DNA from: Diogma glabrata
Taxonomy: Eukaryota; Arthropoda; Insecta; Diptera; Cylindrotomidae
NCBI GenBank assembly: GCA_963693315.1
Contig: OY856188.1
Coordinates: 184,563,704 to 184,627,703 of the forward strand
Reading direction: 5' to 3'
DNA length: 64,000 bases
The notes beneath the pieces are model-generated. The model saw nothing but the letters and a program-made list of their open reading frames with translations. It was not told where the DNA came from and searched no databases. Below are positions 12,140-24,593 of this stretch, in pieces. The first letter of the stretch is position 1. Each line of letters begins with the position of its first letter. The translations under genes and the position numbers were made by a program.

Positions 12140-12685
12140 GTTTTTATGATGTTTTTTTTTAATATACTGATTTCATTAAAATGAAAAACAAAAAGGAAAA
12201 AAACAGAATTCTGTCATTATCACAGTCAAAATTAATCTATGAGTAAACTTTCGTGTTGTGCATATAATGTGATTAAATTAGCACAATTATACATAGAAAT
12301 GTCTTTTGTAAAACAAAAGGAAAGAAGTCTGATTTGGTGAAACTTGTTACGGTGAGTATAATAATAGAGCATGAACATATTTCTTTTCGTTTAAAAGCTA
12401 TAATAAAAATGTAGTCTTTGGATATTTTAAAAGTGTTTTGAAAATTCCATCTCTTTCAACCGAGATATTTTAGTGACAGCCTCTCAGAAGAAGACCATTA
12501 TATATGAATAAAAGGCCAAACATCTATCATCAACGTCTTACTGCCGATAGAATGCCATTATTATGAAAACGATATTTGTTTTTTTATTACAACCAACGTT
12601 CCTTTTGGTTAAAACGAGTTGAATTTATACGACCTTCATGTTAATCAACAACTAACTGTAATTTTTATTTTAAGGTGCCACTATT
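12140..12685. other. No gene seen
   Basis: AT-rich sequence with no coding frame, repeat end or RNA gene recognised. Confidence 0.5.
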
Positions 12686-12689
12686 GTTG

Positions 12690-13340
12690 GTTTTTCTGTA
12701 TTTATTGTTTTCCCCAATTTATTGTACTTTATTGGTCAACACCTTCAACAATTTATTGGAAATGACAATTTATTGGAAAACTATTGGTTCTATGACAATT
12801 TATTGGAAAACTTAGTGGTCAACACCGTCAACAATTTGCTATAACAATTTATTGGAAAACTCATTGGTCAACACCGTTAACAATTTGATGGAACTATTTA
12901 TGAACCTACTTATTGGTCAACATTATCAACAGTTTGTTTTAACAATTTATGGGTCAACATCGACCACCATTCATTAGAATATTGCTTAGTCAACCATTTA
13001 TTTACATAGGATGATGTATTAGATTAAATTAATAATGCATAAAGAGTTGGATCTGGAACAAATCATGGGGTGAGTGAAACATTTCTCTAATATTTGTTAA
13101 TTATATAGTTATATTGTTAATCTCGGTTGCTTGCGTTTACAAAGTCTCGTTTGCGTTGCATATCTGATCATTTTTAAAGAACTGGGGATATTGCTTCTCG
13201 GACACCCATAACTGAATCTCGTCGGGATAAAAACTCTGCCAGGCACGCAGTCCCCTTTTACTTTCTGTTGGTGACTCACTAGCAGGTCCAGTGTTCATAA
13301 CACACTCAATTGTTTTGCTGAAAATTCTTTAAAATTGTTT
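12690..13340 (+). repeat. Minisatellite plus conserved block, copy 1
   Basis: Irregular repeats of ACAATTTATTGGAAAAC and TTGGTCAACACCGT-like words (12,715-12,990) are followed by GAGTTGGAT, AATCATGGGGTGAGTG, ACTCTGCCAGGCACGC and ACTCACTAGCAGGTCCAGT. The same order of landmarks recurs at 51,270-52,190. I infer the 5' region of a non-LTR retrotransposon: the second copy is followed by a reverse-transcriptase C-terminus. The frame after this copy (MEERNRIEVESNQF region, near 13,360) could be a decayed ORF1, but that is weak. Confidence 0.55.
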
Positions 13341-13903
13341 GCGGCTTCAAGAAGATGGAATGGAAGAACGCAATCGAATCGAAGTGGAAAGTAACCAGTT
13401 TGGAACAGTCACAACCAGCAGAGTTTCAGTGGTAATTAAAGAGGAGAAAATTTCTGTTGCGGAAACGTCCAATTCATTACCACCTGCAAACTGATTTTAC
13501 GCAGTTAGACCTTGCAGCAAAAGGGAGGCAAGTCCAATTTTCAAAACTGTTGGATAATAAGAAAAAATTAATTAGGAAAACATTAACATATTGACAAAAC
13601 GAACGTCTTTTTCGGACGAGCTTAAAACGTGCACTGACTTGTGACGAAACGACACAATCATTTCTTTTGTTACAAAAAAGGAGGCAGGTTCACACTTGCA
13701 TCCCTTTGGTTTAAACGGAATAGGCTGGCAAATCCTAATTTTATTATAACGCGCTTGTTTTTCGTCGGATCTGCCTCGTTAATGCATAAAACGACGCTCC
13801 TAATTTTTGTCCTTGTTATGGGTAAAAAGAGAAACAGTTAAAATTTGGATCTGTTCTCTTGTTGCTGCAAGATCTTCAATTTGAATTTGAATTCAAATTT
13901 TAA
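13341..13903 (+). other. Possible decayed retroelement ORF1, otherwise nothing
   Basis: Short broken frames follow the conserved block. One contains a CYKKGG word weakly like a zinc knuckle, but the other cysteine and histidine residues are missing. I do not call a gene. Confidence 0.25.
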
Positions 13904-14317
13904 GGAACCGCACATATACCATGTCACATGTTAGAACATGTAACATAGATTTTTTCAGTTTGAAATTTAATTACACTAAATCTGTTTTAAAATACAGATA
14001 ATTTCTTAGAAAATAAAAATGTTGAGTTATTTAAAAATTACAAGTAATAAAAAATTGTTTTTGGAAGTTAAAAATTGTTAAATTACAAGTAATAAAATAC
14101 ATATCTTGTCATAAAAAATTCTATTATTTGCAATTTTTTAATAATTCAATATTTTTTGGAATTATTTTCTAAGGAATTCAAAGACTAGGTTATAACTAAC
14201 CATATTATCTGTAATTGAATTATTTAAAATAGTTTTCATGTATTAAAGCTTCAAACCAAAAAAATCCATGTTACATGTAATAACATGTACAATTAAAATA
14301 TGGTATATGTGCTGTCC
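13904..14317. mobile_element. MITE with long inverted repeats, about 414 bp
   Basis: The left end (CGCACATATACCAT, then ACATGTAACAT-GATTTTTT) is mirrored on the right (CCATGTTACATGT, then ATGGTATATGTGC). Arms are imperfect over about 70 bp or more. No coding frame; the target duplication is unclear. Confidence 0.65.
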
Positions 14318-15482
14318 TTTTTAATCAACAAAAGTGATTCAAAACTAAAGATTGAAAAAGAGGATCGAGATAAATTGTTTTCAATCAGAATTATAAGCTA
14401 GTAATGTGGTAGTCTTACTACTCACAATCCCATCAGCGTTTTTCCTACACGAGAAATCATTTTTAGGACTGATTAATTGATTTGGAATAAAATAGCGTAT
14501 TTTCGATATCCTGAGGAGACACAAAATTTGCTTTGCCAATACAAGTAAATTATCAGATTTTACTTCATATGTAATCCATCTGCAATGGAAAAAGCATTAA
14601 AATTCCTAAATAAAAATTCTTAAAAAAAATTAATTATTTATTGATTTCAACTAATTTAAAAATATTGTAACATATCATTTCTATATTTTTCTAAATATTA
14701 AGTACTATTACAAAATAATAATATATATTACAATTTAATACAATTAAATTATATTAAATTAAAATTATGTTATAATTTATTACAATTAAATATATTTTTA
14801 TACAATTTAAAAACAAAAATTAATAACGTCAATAATATTTTCAATTTTCCTTTAATGGCAAAATAAATAATTGATAATTTTGTATTAAATAGAATTTTTT
14901 AAATTATAGCAGCAAAATTTATAATACAATAGCAGTGGTGTCTCTAAATTTAAATTATTTCAAAAATTTATGTCTTCAAGTTATCAGTTTTAAGCTCTAA
15001 CCTGACATAAGTATAATTAATTCAAGATATTGTCTATTTACAACTGTTCAATATATTGTGATTAAATTTATGACCAAAAATAAATAATTTGTTTTTGGTT
15101 TGAATTTATGAAATCAGTTACGAAGTCGGTTGATAAGTAAACCTCTGAACACAGATTTTTGACAAACGTGTTTTAGTACGTTTCTCATTTAACAAGACTA
15201 TTTCATGTTAAATCATTTTGCATTAAATTATTTATAATTATTTTGAAATAAAAATGAATATTTTTTCTTTTCATTAATGACAGTATATAAATTTATTTTA
15301 ATAATTTATTAATTATAGACTAATAATCTATTTACATATTTTTTAAAACAAATCATCTTCAAGCCTGCTAAAGTTTAATTCATTGCATTTTGCATTAAAG
15401 AATGCATTTCAAGTTTGCATTTTCACTATACGAACTGGTTGACTATGGTGTTTTCATAAAGTTCACTAAAGACCTATTTTAA
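14318..15482. other. AT-rich stretch, no gene seen
   Basis: Extremely AT-rich around 14,600-14,900 (long runs of TAATTA and ATATTA words). No gene, RNA or clear repeat recognised. Confidence 0.5.
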
Positions 15483-15660
15483 GCCGGCATTCACATACAA
15501 CAGAAACAGAAACTGAAACTGAAAACTATTCAAAATTCAAAATTCTATTATCAAAATTTAAAATAATAATTAATATTATGTGACAGTTTCTGGTCATGTG
15601 ACAGTTTCTGGACATTTTATAAATTATTTCTGGTGCGTGGTTTCAGTATTTTACAAAAAA
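15483..15660. mobile_element. MITE-like fragment shared with 42,340-42,465
   Basis: Begins GCCGGCATTCACATACAAC followed by AGAAACAGAAAC. The reverse complement of this end (GTTTCTGTTGTAGGTGAATG) occurs at the right of the 42.4-kb copy. Internal repeats TGTGACAGTTTCTGG occur twice. A small TIR element family is inferred. Confidence 0.5.
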
Positions 15661-16269
15661 ATTTCTAGAATAATATGGGCACAAGTCAGATAGATCTCTT
15701 CGTTATAAAGTAATATTTTGAATTGAGTATGATGTGATTTCTAATAAATAACGATGCAAAAAGGTGTGAAATGAAATTATACGATGTTATGGGATAACAT
15801 CGGATATGTAATCGGATATATAAGCATCAGACAGTGGTCCCAAATAATGTTTCCGGTATACAATTACTTTTTCTAAAATTTTAAATTTTAAAATTGATAA
15901 AAATGTTTTTTCTTTTAATTGGAAAGATTATGATGCGTGTAAAATGTCTTAATTACAACGAATAAAAACGTTGTTGGTACGGCTAAATTTTTAAACGTGT
16001 TTGAGGTGACAATATTTATCAATTGTAACAATTGGTTAATGTTAAACCAAAAGTGACCTTATTTAAAAACAAGTCTGATGAGACCAATTAATTTTTTTTA
16101 TATACGGTATATATTTATTAATACAGTAAAACAAAAATAAAAATACTTTAAGTAAATAAGCTAAAATAATGTGTACATACGATGGGATGATGCAAATAGA
16201 TAAAGGATAGAGGAATAAAAATAAAATAAAAGGTAAACAGCAAAATAATTTTAAAAATATTCAGGAACA
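15661..16269. other. No gene seen
   Basis: AT-rich sequence without a recognisable gene. A TATATACGGTATATATT palindrome occurs near 16,100. Confidence 0.4.
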
Positions 16270-16620
16270 AAATTAAAATGGGGTTGCCAATAAGCCAGCC
16301 AGGAGCATATTTTTTGATCACGCGACACACTGTCCTCCTCCATATGGTATATCCACATGGCCCACACATATGGTTATTTAAAGTGTCGTTTCTTCGAACA
16401 AGCAATAATGTGACATCACCAAGGCATATTTCATCGCTAAGACTGATTGCGCTACCATTGACTGAATAGAGTTCACCCGCAAGCACCCCTAAGATATCAC
16501 CTTGGCTAGTGATATCTCACTGCTATTCACAGTGGTATGTGATATCTGACGTTAAATAATGTCGTTAATAGGGACTGGAGCACGTTGGATCGTACACTCG
16601 AAGATTAAAATTTACAAATT
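16270..16620. repeat. Dispersed repeat, copy 1 (partner at 22,465)
   Basis: Shares order and wording with 22,465-22,645: AAATTAAAAT-TGG-TT-CCAATAA, GCATATTT-TTGATCA, AGATATCACCTT, GTGATATCTCA and a GGGACT-GAG block. A 112-codon minus-strand frame across it (16,148-16,486) contains CGPCGYTIWRRTVCRVIKK, which I cannot assign to a family and which is not kept open in the partner. Confidence 0.5.
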
Positions 16621-16922
16621 TAGAAATTTTTCCGCCATATTTTATATTATAATTTAGTTTTAGTAAAGTTTTTTAAATTTTACAATTACTAAAAATAAAT
16701 AATTAATTAATGTATTATAAATATTGTTTTATTAAAATGGAAGAACGATAACCTAACTGATAGCTGATTAGCTTACACATTTATTCAAAAGCATTTACTC
16801 AACCCCAAAATTTAATAATGATTGATAAAAACGCTAACAGGCAAATTGGAAATTATAGGAAATATTTTGCAGCCGTATATAAAATAATGTGGATAAAATA
16901 AATAATTGTAATCGCATAGGAT

Positions 16923-17118
16923 AATGGCAATTCTTCACTCGGATGATTCACTCCACTCGCTGCGCTCGTGAAGAATTGCCATCCAATCCAGGATTTTTTT
17001 CTCAAAATTAAAACAATAGCACATTGTTGTATGTGTTTAAAATGATGGCAATTCTTCACTCGCATGATTTATCCTCATCAAACTTAATCCCAAACTTAAT
17101 CCTCGTGAAGAATTGCTT
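16923..17118. repeat. Two related small hairpins
   Basis: Hairpin one (16,923-16,983): TGGCAATTCTTCACTCG pairs with CGTGAAGAATTGCCA. Hairpin two (17,045-17,118): the same left arm pairs with CGTGAAGAATTGC. The loops differ (one holds CACTCGCTGCGCTC, itself partly self-complementary). Likely two copies of a tiny foldback element. Confidence 0.7.
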
Positions 17119-18480
17119 TCGTTCTAAACTCATACAAGAATATACATACTATTGTTTTGATTTTGAGAGAAAATATAATATTTGTCCTGGATTGCTGCAA
17201 AATAATTATGAATAAATTCATATTAATAAAATATATAAAATCTTTGGGTATAGATGGGAACTATGCAGAGCGGAGGTTAATTGATTATTCTTCGGGCTTT
17301 ATTTGCGGCTGGAAAGTTGAGCAATATTATATGATCGAATATAAAAACATTCCTTTTTGAGTTTTAAGAAAACACAAATTAGAGCCTGTTGAGTCGTAAA
17401 GTACTTCTGCAACAGATTAAACATTTTAAAATAATAAAAAATAGTCGACGGTAGATAAAACTAAATGTTCGATTAAAAGCGACAAAAGGACATTAAAGCG
17501 ATTTGAAAATTAGCGTTTATGTCAATTCATCAAGGTCATTGGCTATATACAGCGGTAATATTACGCTAGTTGATTTGTTATTTATTAGTTACATTATTCG
17601 TCATTCGTTACAATCGTGTACCAATATAGAGTACTACATTAGCAAACAATAGCCATAGGTGATAGGGGGAATAAACGTAAATTTGTAATCATACTAGTTC
17701 CATAACCAGCGCAAAAGGACACAACTTACTTCCAGGAATGTGTCTGGTTTAAAAATTATATTGATTCTACGTCGTTTGTCTTAAGTGGACTGACTATATA
17801 AATGTTATATAAAATTTTGCTAAAATACAGATAAATGTGATTAAAAAGTGATTTTTCACTTTTCTGATGCAAGCTTTTAAGCTATGGAAAAGAATTACGT
17901 AATTGATATTTCTTGTTGAATCTGTTATAATTTTTTTTTTCGTTCGTTTGCTTAGCTCAACGCCAAATTGCTTTGACAGTTTATAGTTTTGTATCGTAGA
18001 TCTGGAGTTGGTTTTCGTAGATGCTTAAGATAGCTATTATCATTTTTACCTTTTATGAGCGTCAAATTATTATAGTTCATATACCAAGTTTATCGACGTC
18101 TACAGAGATAGTTTTGGGCTTGTTGAATGTTTTAGAAAACAGGCTTAAGCCCATTTAGTTTCAGCATTCTTTGTGGGTGAGGAATTTTATTATTTTCCGG
18201 TATTTATATTTTTGAGTATCTGTAATCGGCCAATAGAACCTAATTTTGTTACACTCAAGGTAGTGGCGATATATAAGGACTTCTAAGAGCTTTGCCATCT
18301 AGAAGACTCCAAAAATCTTAATGATACTTGCAGGTAATCTATTCAAGTTCAATGGTTTCTATTCAGTGAGACCCTAACCCAAGTCTGGCGCATGAACAGT
18401 ATTATAGACTGATAATTTTCAACTTATTTGTCATAAAATATTTCTTTAGTCTTTATAAAAATCTTTAAATCTATTTCATA
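17119..18480. other. No gene seen
   Basis: About 1.3 kb of AT-rich sequence upstream of the duplicated block near 18,490. No coding frame, RNA or repeat boundary recognised. Confidence 0.5.
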
Positions 18481-18489
18481 GTAAGACAT

Positions 18490-19225
18490 AATTCCCTTTA
18501 ATACTCGAATAAAATTTTAAAATTTGTTGGTGGTATTTTTAAAGATGTATAAATAAATATTTTAAAAAATTCATCCAGAGAGAAAAGAAAAGCAAGAGAA
18601 AAGGAAAGAAAGAAAGAAAAAAGAGAGAACAGGAAGAAAGAAGAAATGAAAGAAATAGAGAAAGAGTGAAAAATGGAAAAAAATAAAACAGAAAAATTGA
18701 TAGAAAAACAGCATAAGAGAAAGATAGTAAAAATTAAACAGACAGAAAGTAGGAAACAGAAAGAAACTTTAAGGAGAAAATTATAAACATGATTTAGAAG
18801 AGGAAATGGGAAAGTGCATTAAGAAGATACAAAAGTAGATCACAAAGTTTAATAAAAACAGTCAATATGACACAAAAGAAATTGAATTGAATTAAAAATT
18901 AATGTTAAATATTAAAAAGGCTAACCTAAGAGAAGAGAAATACGAAATAAAGATCTTGCCAACCTTTAAAACCTTTGATGTGGATGGATCATGTAACATA
19001 AGTCGTATACACACAAATCAGTTAATTATTAAAAGCTCATTTCAAAATATTACTTTAAAATTTTTTGTTCGTTTTTGAAACCTTTAATCCACTCAAGTCA
19101 ACTAAAGTTCGCTTGTTATTATACTGAAATATTATTCACCAATCTGTTTTCACAGTTATACAGAATGCCTTCAACACTCGAATAAAATTTGTAGGTGGTA
19201 TTTTTAAGGATGTTTAAATAAATAG
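18490..19225. repeat. Direct duplication around a purine-rich tract
   Basis: The block ACTCGAATAAAATTT, GGTGGTATTTTTAA-GATGT, TAAATAAAT occurs at about 18,502-18,560 and again at about 19,175-19,225, immediately downstream of the yellow-family stop codon. Between them, 18,573-18,780 is a nearly pure purine (AGAAA-type) tract on the plus strand. The second copy lies in the presumed 3' UTR of the gene, so the first may be a duplicated UTR fragment. Confidence 0.55.
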
Positions 19226-19229
19226 TTTT

Positions 19230-21245
19230 TTAATGAAGTGAAGTTATGTTAAATGAAGCACGTTTTGCGACTCGCCCCTTATAAAGTCCTTGATTTGGAT
19301 AGTAGCGAGAACTTCTTTCAGTGTTATAAGAAACAAAAGGATTGTTGTTGTATTTATTTACAAATGCTATGGGCTCGTAAATATATGGTTGCTGCAAATT
19401 ATTCATAAAAGTTTGAACATATGATTCTGGTTTTGAAATTGATTTTACGGTTGACGATGATTCATAAGAAGTTGAAATATCATTAGCTGGTTTTCTTGCA
19501 TAATTGTACCCAGATAATTTTGGTTGATTAAATTGATTATTAAATCCAAATGTAAATCCGCCGTTTGATTGATAGTCTTTTCTTAGAGGCGTTCCTACTT
19601 GAATACGTAATACTCTCGTATTAACCTCATCAACGTTTAAATTCTTTAAATAAAAACGATGAAACTTTGATGTTAGAACATATAAATTACTTGGATCTCT
19701 ATCTGTTGTTCGTATGTCAGCTGCAAATTGAAGTTGCTCCGGATCATAAGCAAGAACACTAAAAAAAGACAAAAAAGTATGGAAATAAAAAATTTAATTC
19801 TAAAATTTAACATACTTTTGTGTATTTGTGTGTGGATTCCATTCAGCAACGGCTGTTTCTGTCATTGGACTGAAATAAATTGATCCCGTAGGAGACACAG
19901 CCAATCCAATTCCTTGTGACGATTTACGTCCAACTAGTTTTACAGGTAAATCAACACCTATATCAAGAGGACCAGCTTTTAAAGCTGCTGTTGTGATCGA
20001 AAAGAGTCGATCCGTTGCGAGTGGTTGAAAATATATTATTTGTGATTTTGGATCAAATGCTATGCCGACAACTCCATCCATCAATGTGAATTTTTCTTTG
20101 CCTATTGTAACTTCTCCAAAGTCTGGATCAGGGTACATAGCTGGATGTGTTAAACGCCATGTGAAGTCTCTTCCACTGTCATATACAACGATTCCTATTT
20201 GATGGAAGCAAAATTATATACAAATTATAAAACCGGGAAACAAAGTTTTAAAAATAAATTTATGTAAGTTAAGAAACAAAAAGTAATTTGAAAACACAAA
20301 TTTCGTGATGCGTCACAATTTTGTTGCAGCTCAGTTTTGATGCAACAAATATTTTGTAATATGTTAGTAAAAACATTTAGGCGAAATAATTATTTTATTT
20401 TCAATATTTTTTATTTTATCAATCATTTTAGAGCCTACTTTGTGGCGCAAACGAACAATGGTACAGATTTTTATGCAAAACATTTTTTCAAACAAACTTG
20501 AAAGTATTTTTTCAAACAAACGTGTAAGTCTTACCAGCTGCAACAGTATCAGTCATATATACAAATACATCATCACAATTGCCTCCAGGTTGCGACATAG
20601 TTGCATCAATTATCATATTTGTTAATAAAGTTTCACCACGGATGACACCTGGAGGAAAATCGATTCTGAAAATAATAATTAATTTAATAATCTTAAACAC
20701 CACTTAACACTTTTTATAAAAGCAAACCTCCTAACAACTGTATCCGTATTCAAATCATAAATTAAAATCTTTGGCGGACATGTGACTTCAAAATCTTCTA
20801 GTGATCGTGAGACACCAGCATCTAACGCCCATAATCGATTACATGAATCAATTCTCAACCGATATACAGATACCAAACCAATATCACTACAATTATATTG
20901 ACGTTGACCAGCAGCATGATGAGACCAATCTGGATATGCCTCAAAAATAGGTGAGTCTCCGCTATAAACGTTACTAATCGCACTTAATGTTGCTGGAACA
21001 CCAGAAAATAAACGAGGTGTTGCAACAAACATGCGGTTGTGTGCAACATCAATACCAGTTGCAACAATTCCTTCTGGATTATAGAAATCTTTATCATCAC
21101 TAGGCCAACCCCAAGGAAAGTTGTAATTAATTAAATTCCATTGTTTGTATGTTTCAAGTTGTGGTGCTTGATTTGGTAGGATGCTTGTTATTTGAGTTAT
21201 TGAAATTGATATTCCAATCAATAGTAAAATTATTTTATGCGTCAT
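19230..21245 (-). CDS. Yellow / major royal jelly protein family, four coding exons
   Basis: Coding exons on the minus strand: 21245-20728, 20665-20535, 20194-19816 and 19758-19230. All junctions have GT and AG, and the frames join exactly to 518 codons plus stop. An upstream AG after a pyrimidine tract (exon start 21,271) implies a 5' non-coding exon further right. The protein begins with MTHKIILLLIGIS, a hydrophobic signal peptide of about 24 residues, so it is probably secreted. The MRJP/yellow domain follows, with motifs TGIDVAHNRMFVATPR, GVPATL, AYPDWSHH, NRLWALDAGV, CPPKILIYDL, NCDDVFVYMTDT, GIVVYDSGRDFTWRL, MDGVVGIAFDP, IIYFQPLATDRLFS and SSQGIGLAVS. A roughly 90-residue asparagine/tyrosine/serine-rich tail follows. 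Family members act in cuticle pigmentation, as dopachrome conversion enzymes, or in unknown roles; the exact paralogue is not assigned. It appears intact. The longer start 15 codons upstream lies across the splice acceptor and is rejected. Confidence 0.93.
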
Positions 21246-21261
21246 TGAAGTGATTGGTTGA

Positions 21262-21275
21262 GTTGGTTTATCTGA
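21262..21275 (-). promoter_or_regulatory. Splice acceptor in the 5' UTR of the yellow-family gene
   Basis: On the minus strand TTTTTTGTTCAATCTTTCAG ends at 21,272, so a 5' UTR exon would start at 21,271, 26 bases before the ATG. The partner donor and first exon were not identified. Confidence 0.6.
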
Positions 21276-21289
21276 AAGATTGAACAAAA

Positions 21290-22464
21290 AATTATATATT
21301 TTTTGCAGTTATAATTTATTCTAAACCTACGGTATTAGTAAGCAAAAGTTCTATTATTAGATTGTTCGTTTATTCTATTTTTTTGCAAGACAAAAGAATG
21401 TCATGCGGATATTGTTTTTTTATAAAACTATCATATTCAATCAATTTTCGTTATTTAATGCTTTGATTAACAGACGACTAATTGAAGGAGTTAACTGGTC
21501 ATTAATTTTTCATAGATTTTTACAATAAATAAAGAAGTTTAAGTAAATATGACTATGCAGTATGTTAAGAACTGAATACCTTTTTGAATAATAGTCTTGA
21601 ATGGTCTGCTTTGCATTTATCTTCTATCATTAGGTAGATTGATCCTAGCATGGTAATCTAAACCGTACTATGTATTTATTCACATGATGATGTGACAATA
21701 ACATGTTAGTAAACCCACCATTAGTCTACAGTCTAACTGGGTCAGATTTTACAAAATACCGGTGGTTGGCTGGTTCATCTCTTGAGTGAGCATCTTGGAG
21801 AATTTAGAACTAGTGAACTTTGCCTACCTTTCGATATACCACGGATTTAAAGTACGGATTTGGGGCTTATGAACCTCCCTGCGGTGCTCTTAGCTAACTA
21901 TTACCTGGTGTCCATATCAGTACTATGCTGTTCTTAAGTCCGAGATAATTCAAAGACATGGAGCATTGTTGCACTGTTTTGCTGAATAGTTTAGTTTCCC
22001 AGAGCTTTTAGAGCAGTCTGGCCATCAGTAAAAGTATTTTATACCCCGCCAGACCAATTAATTTCCGGTACGCTGCATTTAGTTCAGCGAATAAATCTTT
22101 AGCAAATCGTTAGCGAATAAACTGCGAACAAAGATCTTCATTTCTGAAATAGACCGCAGCTCCTGCACCATTTCCATTGAGTGGTTAATCTGTGTAGATG
22201 TCTAACGTGTAGCATTTTCCAATAGAAAATGGGACAACATGTTAAAACCTTTAAGAACCTTGGTTCACCATGGTTTCTGAGGTGTGAATGGATGCAAATA
22301 GTTTTGTGTTATTTTATGTTTTTTTAAAGAATGCATAACTAAACAATAAATGCTATCACATTATAAAATATGGCATAATCACACAAGCCCAAATTTAATG
22401 ATAGAATTCAGGAAATAAAACGCATAAGAAGCAAATGTTTTTAAAAAAAATAGAGATAAAAATT
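21290..22464. other. Upstream region of the yellow-family gene
   Basis: Presumably holds the 5' UTR intron, first exon and promoter of the minus-strand gene. No TATA box or donor could be assigned with confidence. The part from 21,660 to 22,300 is less AT-rich than its surroundings. Confidence 0.4.
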
Positions 22465-22645
22465 AAAATTTGGATTTCCAATAACCTTGTTAGTGGCATA
22501 TTTCTTGATCATTTGATCTACTAACTTCGTCGACAATTAAAGCTCAGAGAAATACTCATCTGCAGGCTCGTATCAGGCAAAGATATCACCTTAGTTATTA
22601 GCAGTAGTAATATACGTGATATCTCATATTCAGGGACTCGAGTGT
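22465..22645. repeat. Dispersed repeat, copy 2 (partner at 16,270)
   Basis: Same orientation as the 16.3-kb copy and about 180 bp long, ending in a GTGATATCTCAT, then GGGACTCGAG block. More diverged and shorter than its partner. Confidence 0.5.
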
Positions 22646-24585
22646 GCGGTGTTATCACTCCCAATAATCAAAAATGAAAAAGAAATATAAATTATTAAAA
22701 ATTGATCTAACCATGCGATATTTTTGGAAAATAAATACTGAGCAATGTTTCTGAACTAAGACGTACGCCTACCGTACGATTAAGGGTCACGCATTAATCT
22801 ACGCAGCAAAAAAGCAAAAATTATATTTCGGTTCTCTATATAAGTATTTAATATGTTTGCCATGACAGTAAAAAGTAAATCAACAAAAAATAACTCTTGC
22901 AACTGTTGCAAGTATCTGCATTTTTATCGAACAGCCATATATGAGGAAGCACATATTAGCCACGCAGCTTAGTTCGTGTTTACTTAAACAAAACTATCAC
23001 AAACCAATTTCAGGCGTTTGTGAATGAATAAATACCTTAGACAGTTAAGTAATGCTCTTGACCAAACATCATTAATTCAAAATATTTTTATATCAAAGAA
23101 AACGTAAACATAGAGAACGATGTAAGAAAAAAAACAAATGTTGTTGAACACTTGTAAAATAAAAAAGAAGTAAACTGATATCCGTAGAAGAGATCTGGAA
23201 ATCAAAAGACAAGTGATGAACGAACAAATCGCTCTTGGTCCCAATTATATAAATAGAAATATTCATCTTGTAAGTCGATGTTCTAGGAATAATAAAAAAC
23301 TTGAACTCCATAAACATACAAATGTATTCTCTTGTTAATAAAATCATTTATTTATAACTATAAACATAAAACGTGATCGCGAATACCATTTTCGTAATTA
23401 AAACGTTGTGTAATAATTATATCTACCGCATAGTCTTTTTCCATAGTGAAAACAAATCTTTTTATATTTTCATAGTGAAAGTGCAAACTCAACTAAAACA
23501 ATAAAATATTCACTATCAATAATTTATAACTTGAACAACAATAATGAAAACAAAACAGTTAAGAAAAATATGTTACATAATTAATAAATGAAAAAAAAGA
23601 ATTGCAATCAGCTTGTTTTTTTTTGTATTTATACAATAAACTTGACATTATAGTGGATATTTAATGTTGATTAAGATATGAATTAAATGAAAGTTAAGGT
23701 TGGTGATAACATGAAACACATATCCGTTAACGGTTTTTTAACAAATCATAAATGAACTCGGGAATGAGAATGAGAATCGAATATTAAGAAGTAGTAATTA
23801 GTGCATTAAAAACTAAATACTATTCATTGGCATATTGGTGTGTAGGTACCATTTCGTCTTGCTTATGTATATACTTAATATCTATTTTATATTTTAACCA
23901 TAAACAATAACAATTTAATCAGGAAGGTAAAGAGGAAATTCAGAATAATTTTTTGAAACACGTTTTAGTAATAAGTTTTCTCCTTACGACAAGCAAGCGG
24001 TTTTCGTGAAACATTTTTTGATTTTGGTTGATATTTTGTGGTTTTAGAAGTTTTTTGATTTATTACAATTTCGTTTAAATTTTTATTTTTCTGTTGATGT
24101 TTTTAATTCAATTCATATTTTTATTTCATATACATATGTATATAATCTCAATTTTGCGATATTGAGAAGTTATTATTATTATTATTGTTTTTTTAAATTT
24201 GTTTATTTATTTAGTTTTTTAAAACTTTTTTATAACTTTTTTCGTTTCTTTTTTCCTGTTAAATTTTTTAATTCAATTCAGTTTTTCTTATTTAAAATAT
24301 GTATTTAATAATTATTATAATAAAAAATTTTAATAATTATGAAATTCTAATATTTCAATTATTTTCGTTAAAACGAAAAACCACCAGTCTTCTTTCTTTT
24401 TCTCCAAACTAATTTATGTCTTTATTTATAAATATGGCCTCAAAAATTTTTTAAAATGGCTGAAACAACAATTTCTAACAAATTTTTTCCCATTTTTGAC
24501 AAAACAATCATTTTTAAGGGTTCTGGAACCCATATAACAATTTTTACGGCTTCGGATCCTTTTTAACAAAATAATTGGTACCTGT
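22646..24585. other. AT-rich stretch, no gene seen
   Basis: About 1.9 kb without a recognisable gene. 24,040-24,360 is extremely T-rich (long TTTATTT runs). The short minus-strand frame at 23,093-23,347 has no family resemblance. Confidence 0.5.
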
Positions 24586-24593
24586 CTTGTAGC

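Noticed and set aside
14512..14534. CTGAGGA word as a third hammerhead core
   Set aside because: No stem II, no GAAA core and no pairing flanks follow it.
16148..16486. 112-codon frame with CGPCGYTIWRR
   Set aside because: It could not be tied to a family, and the related copy at 22.5 kb does not keep the frame open, so it is treated as repeat DNA.
21245..21287. Upstream methionine for the yellow-family protein (15 codons longer)
   Set aside because: The extension crosses a strong splice acceptor and delays the signal peptide; the inner ATG gives a normal secretory start.
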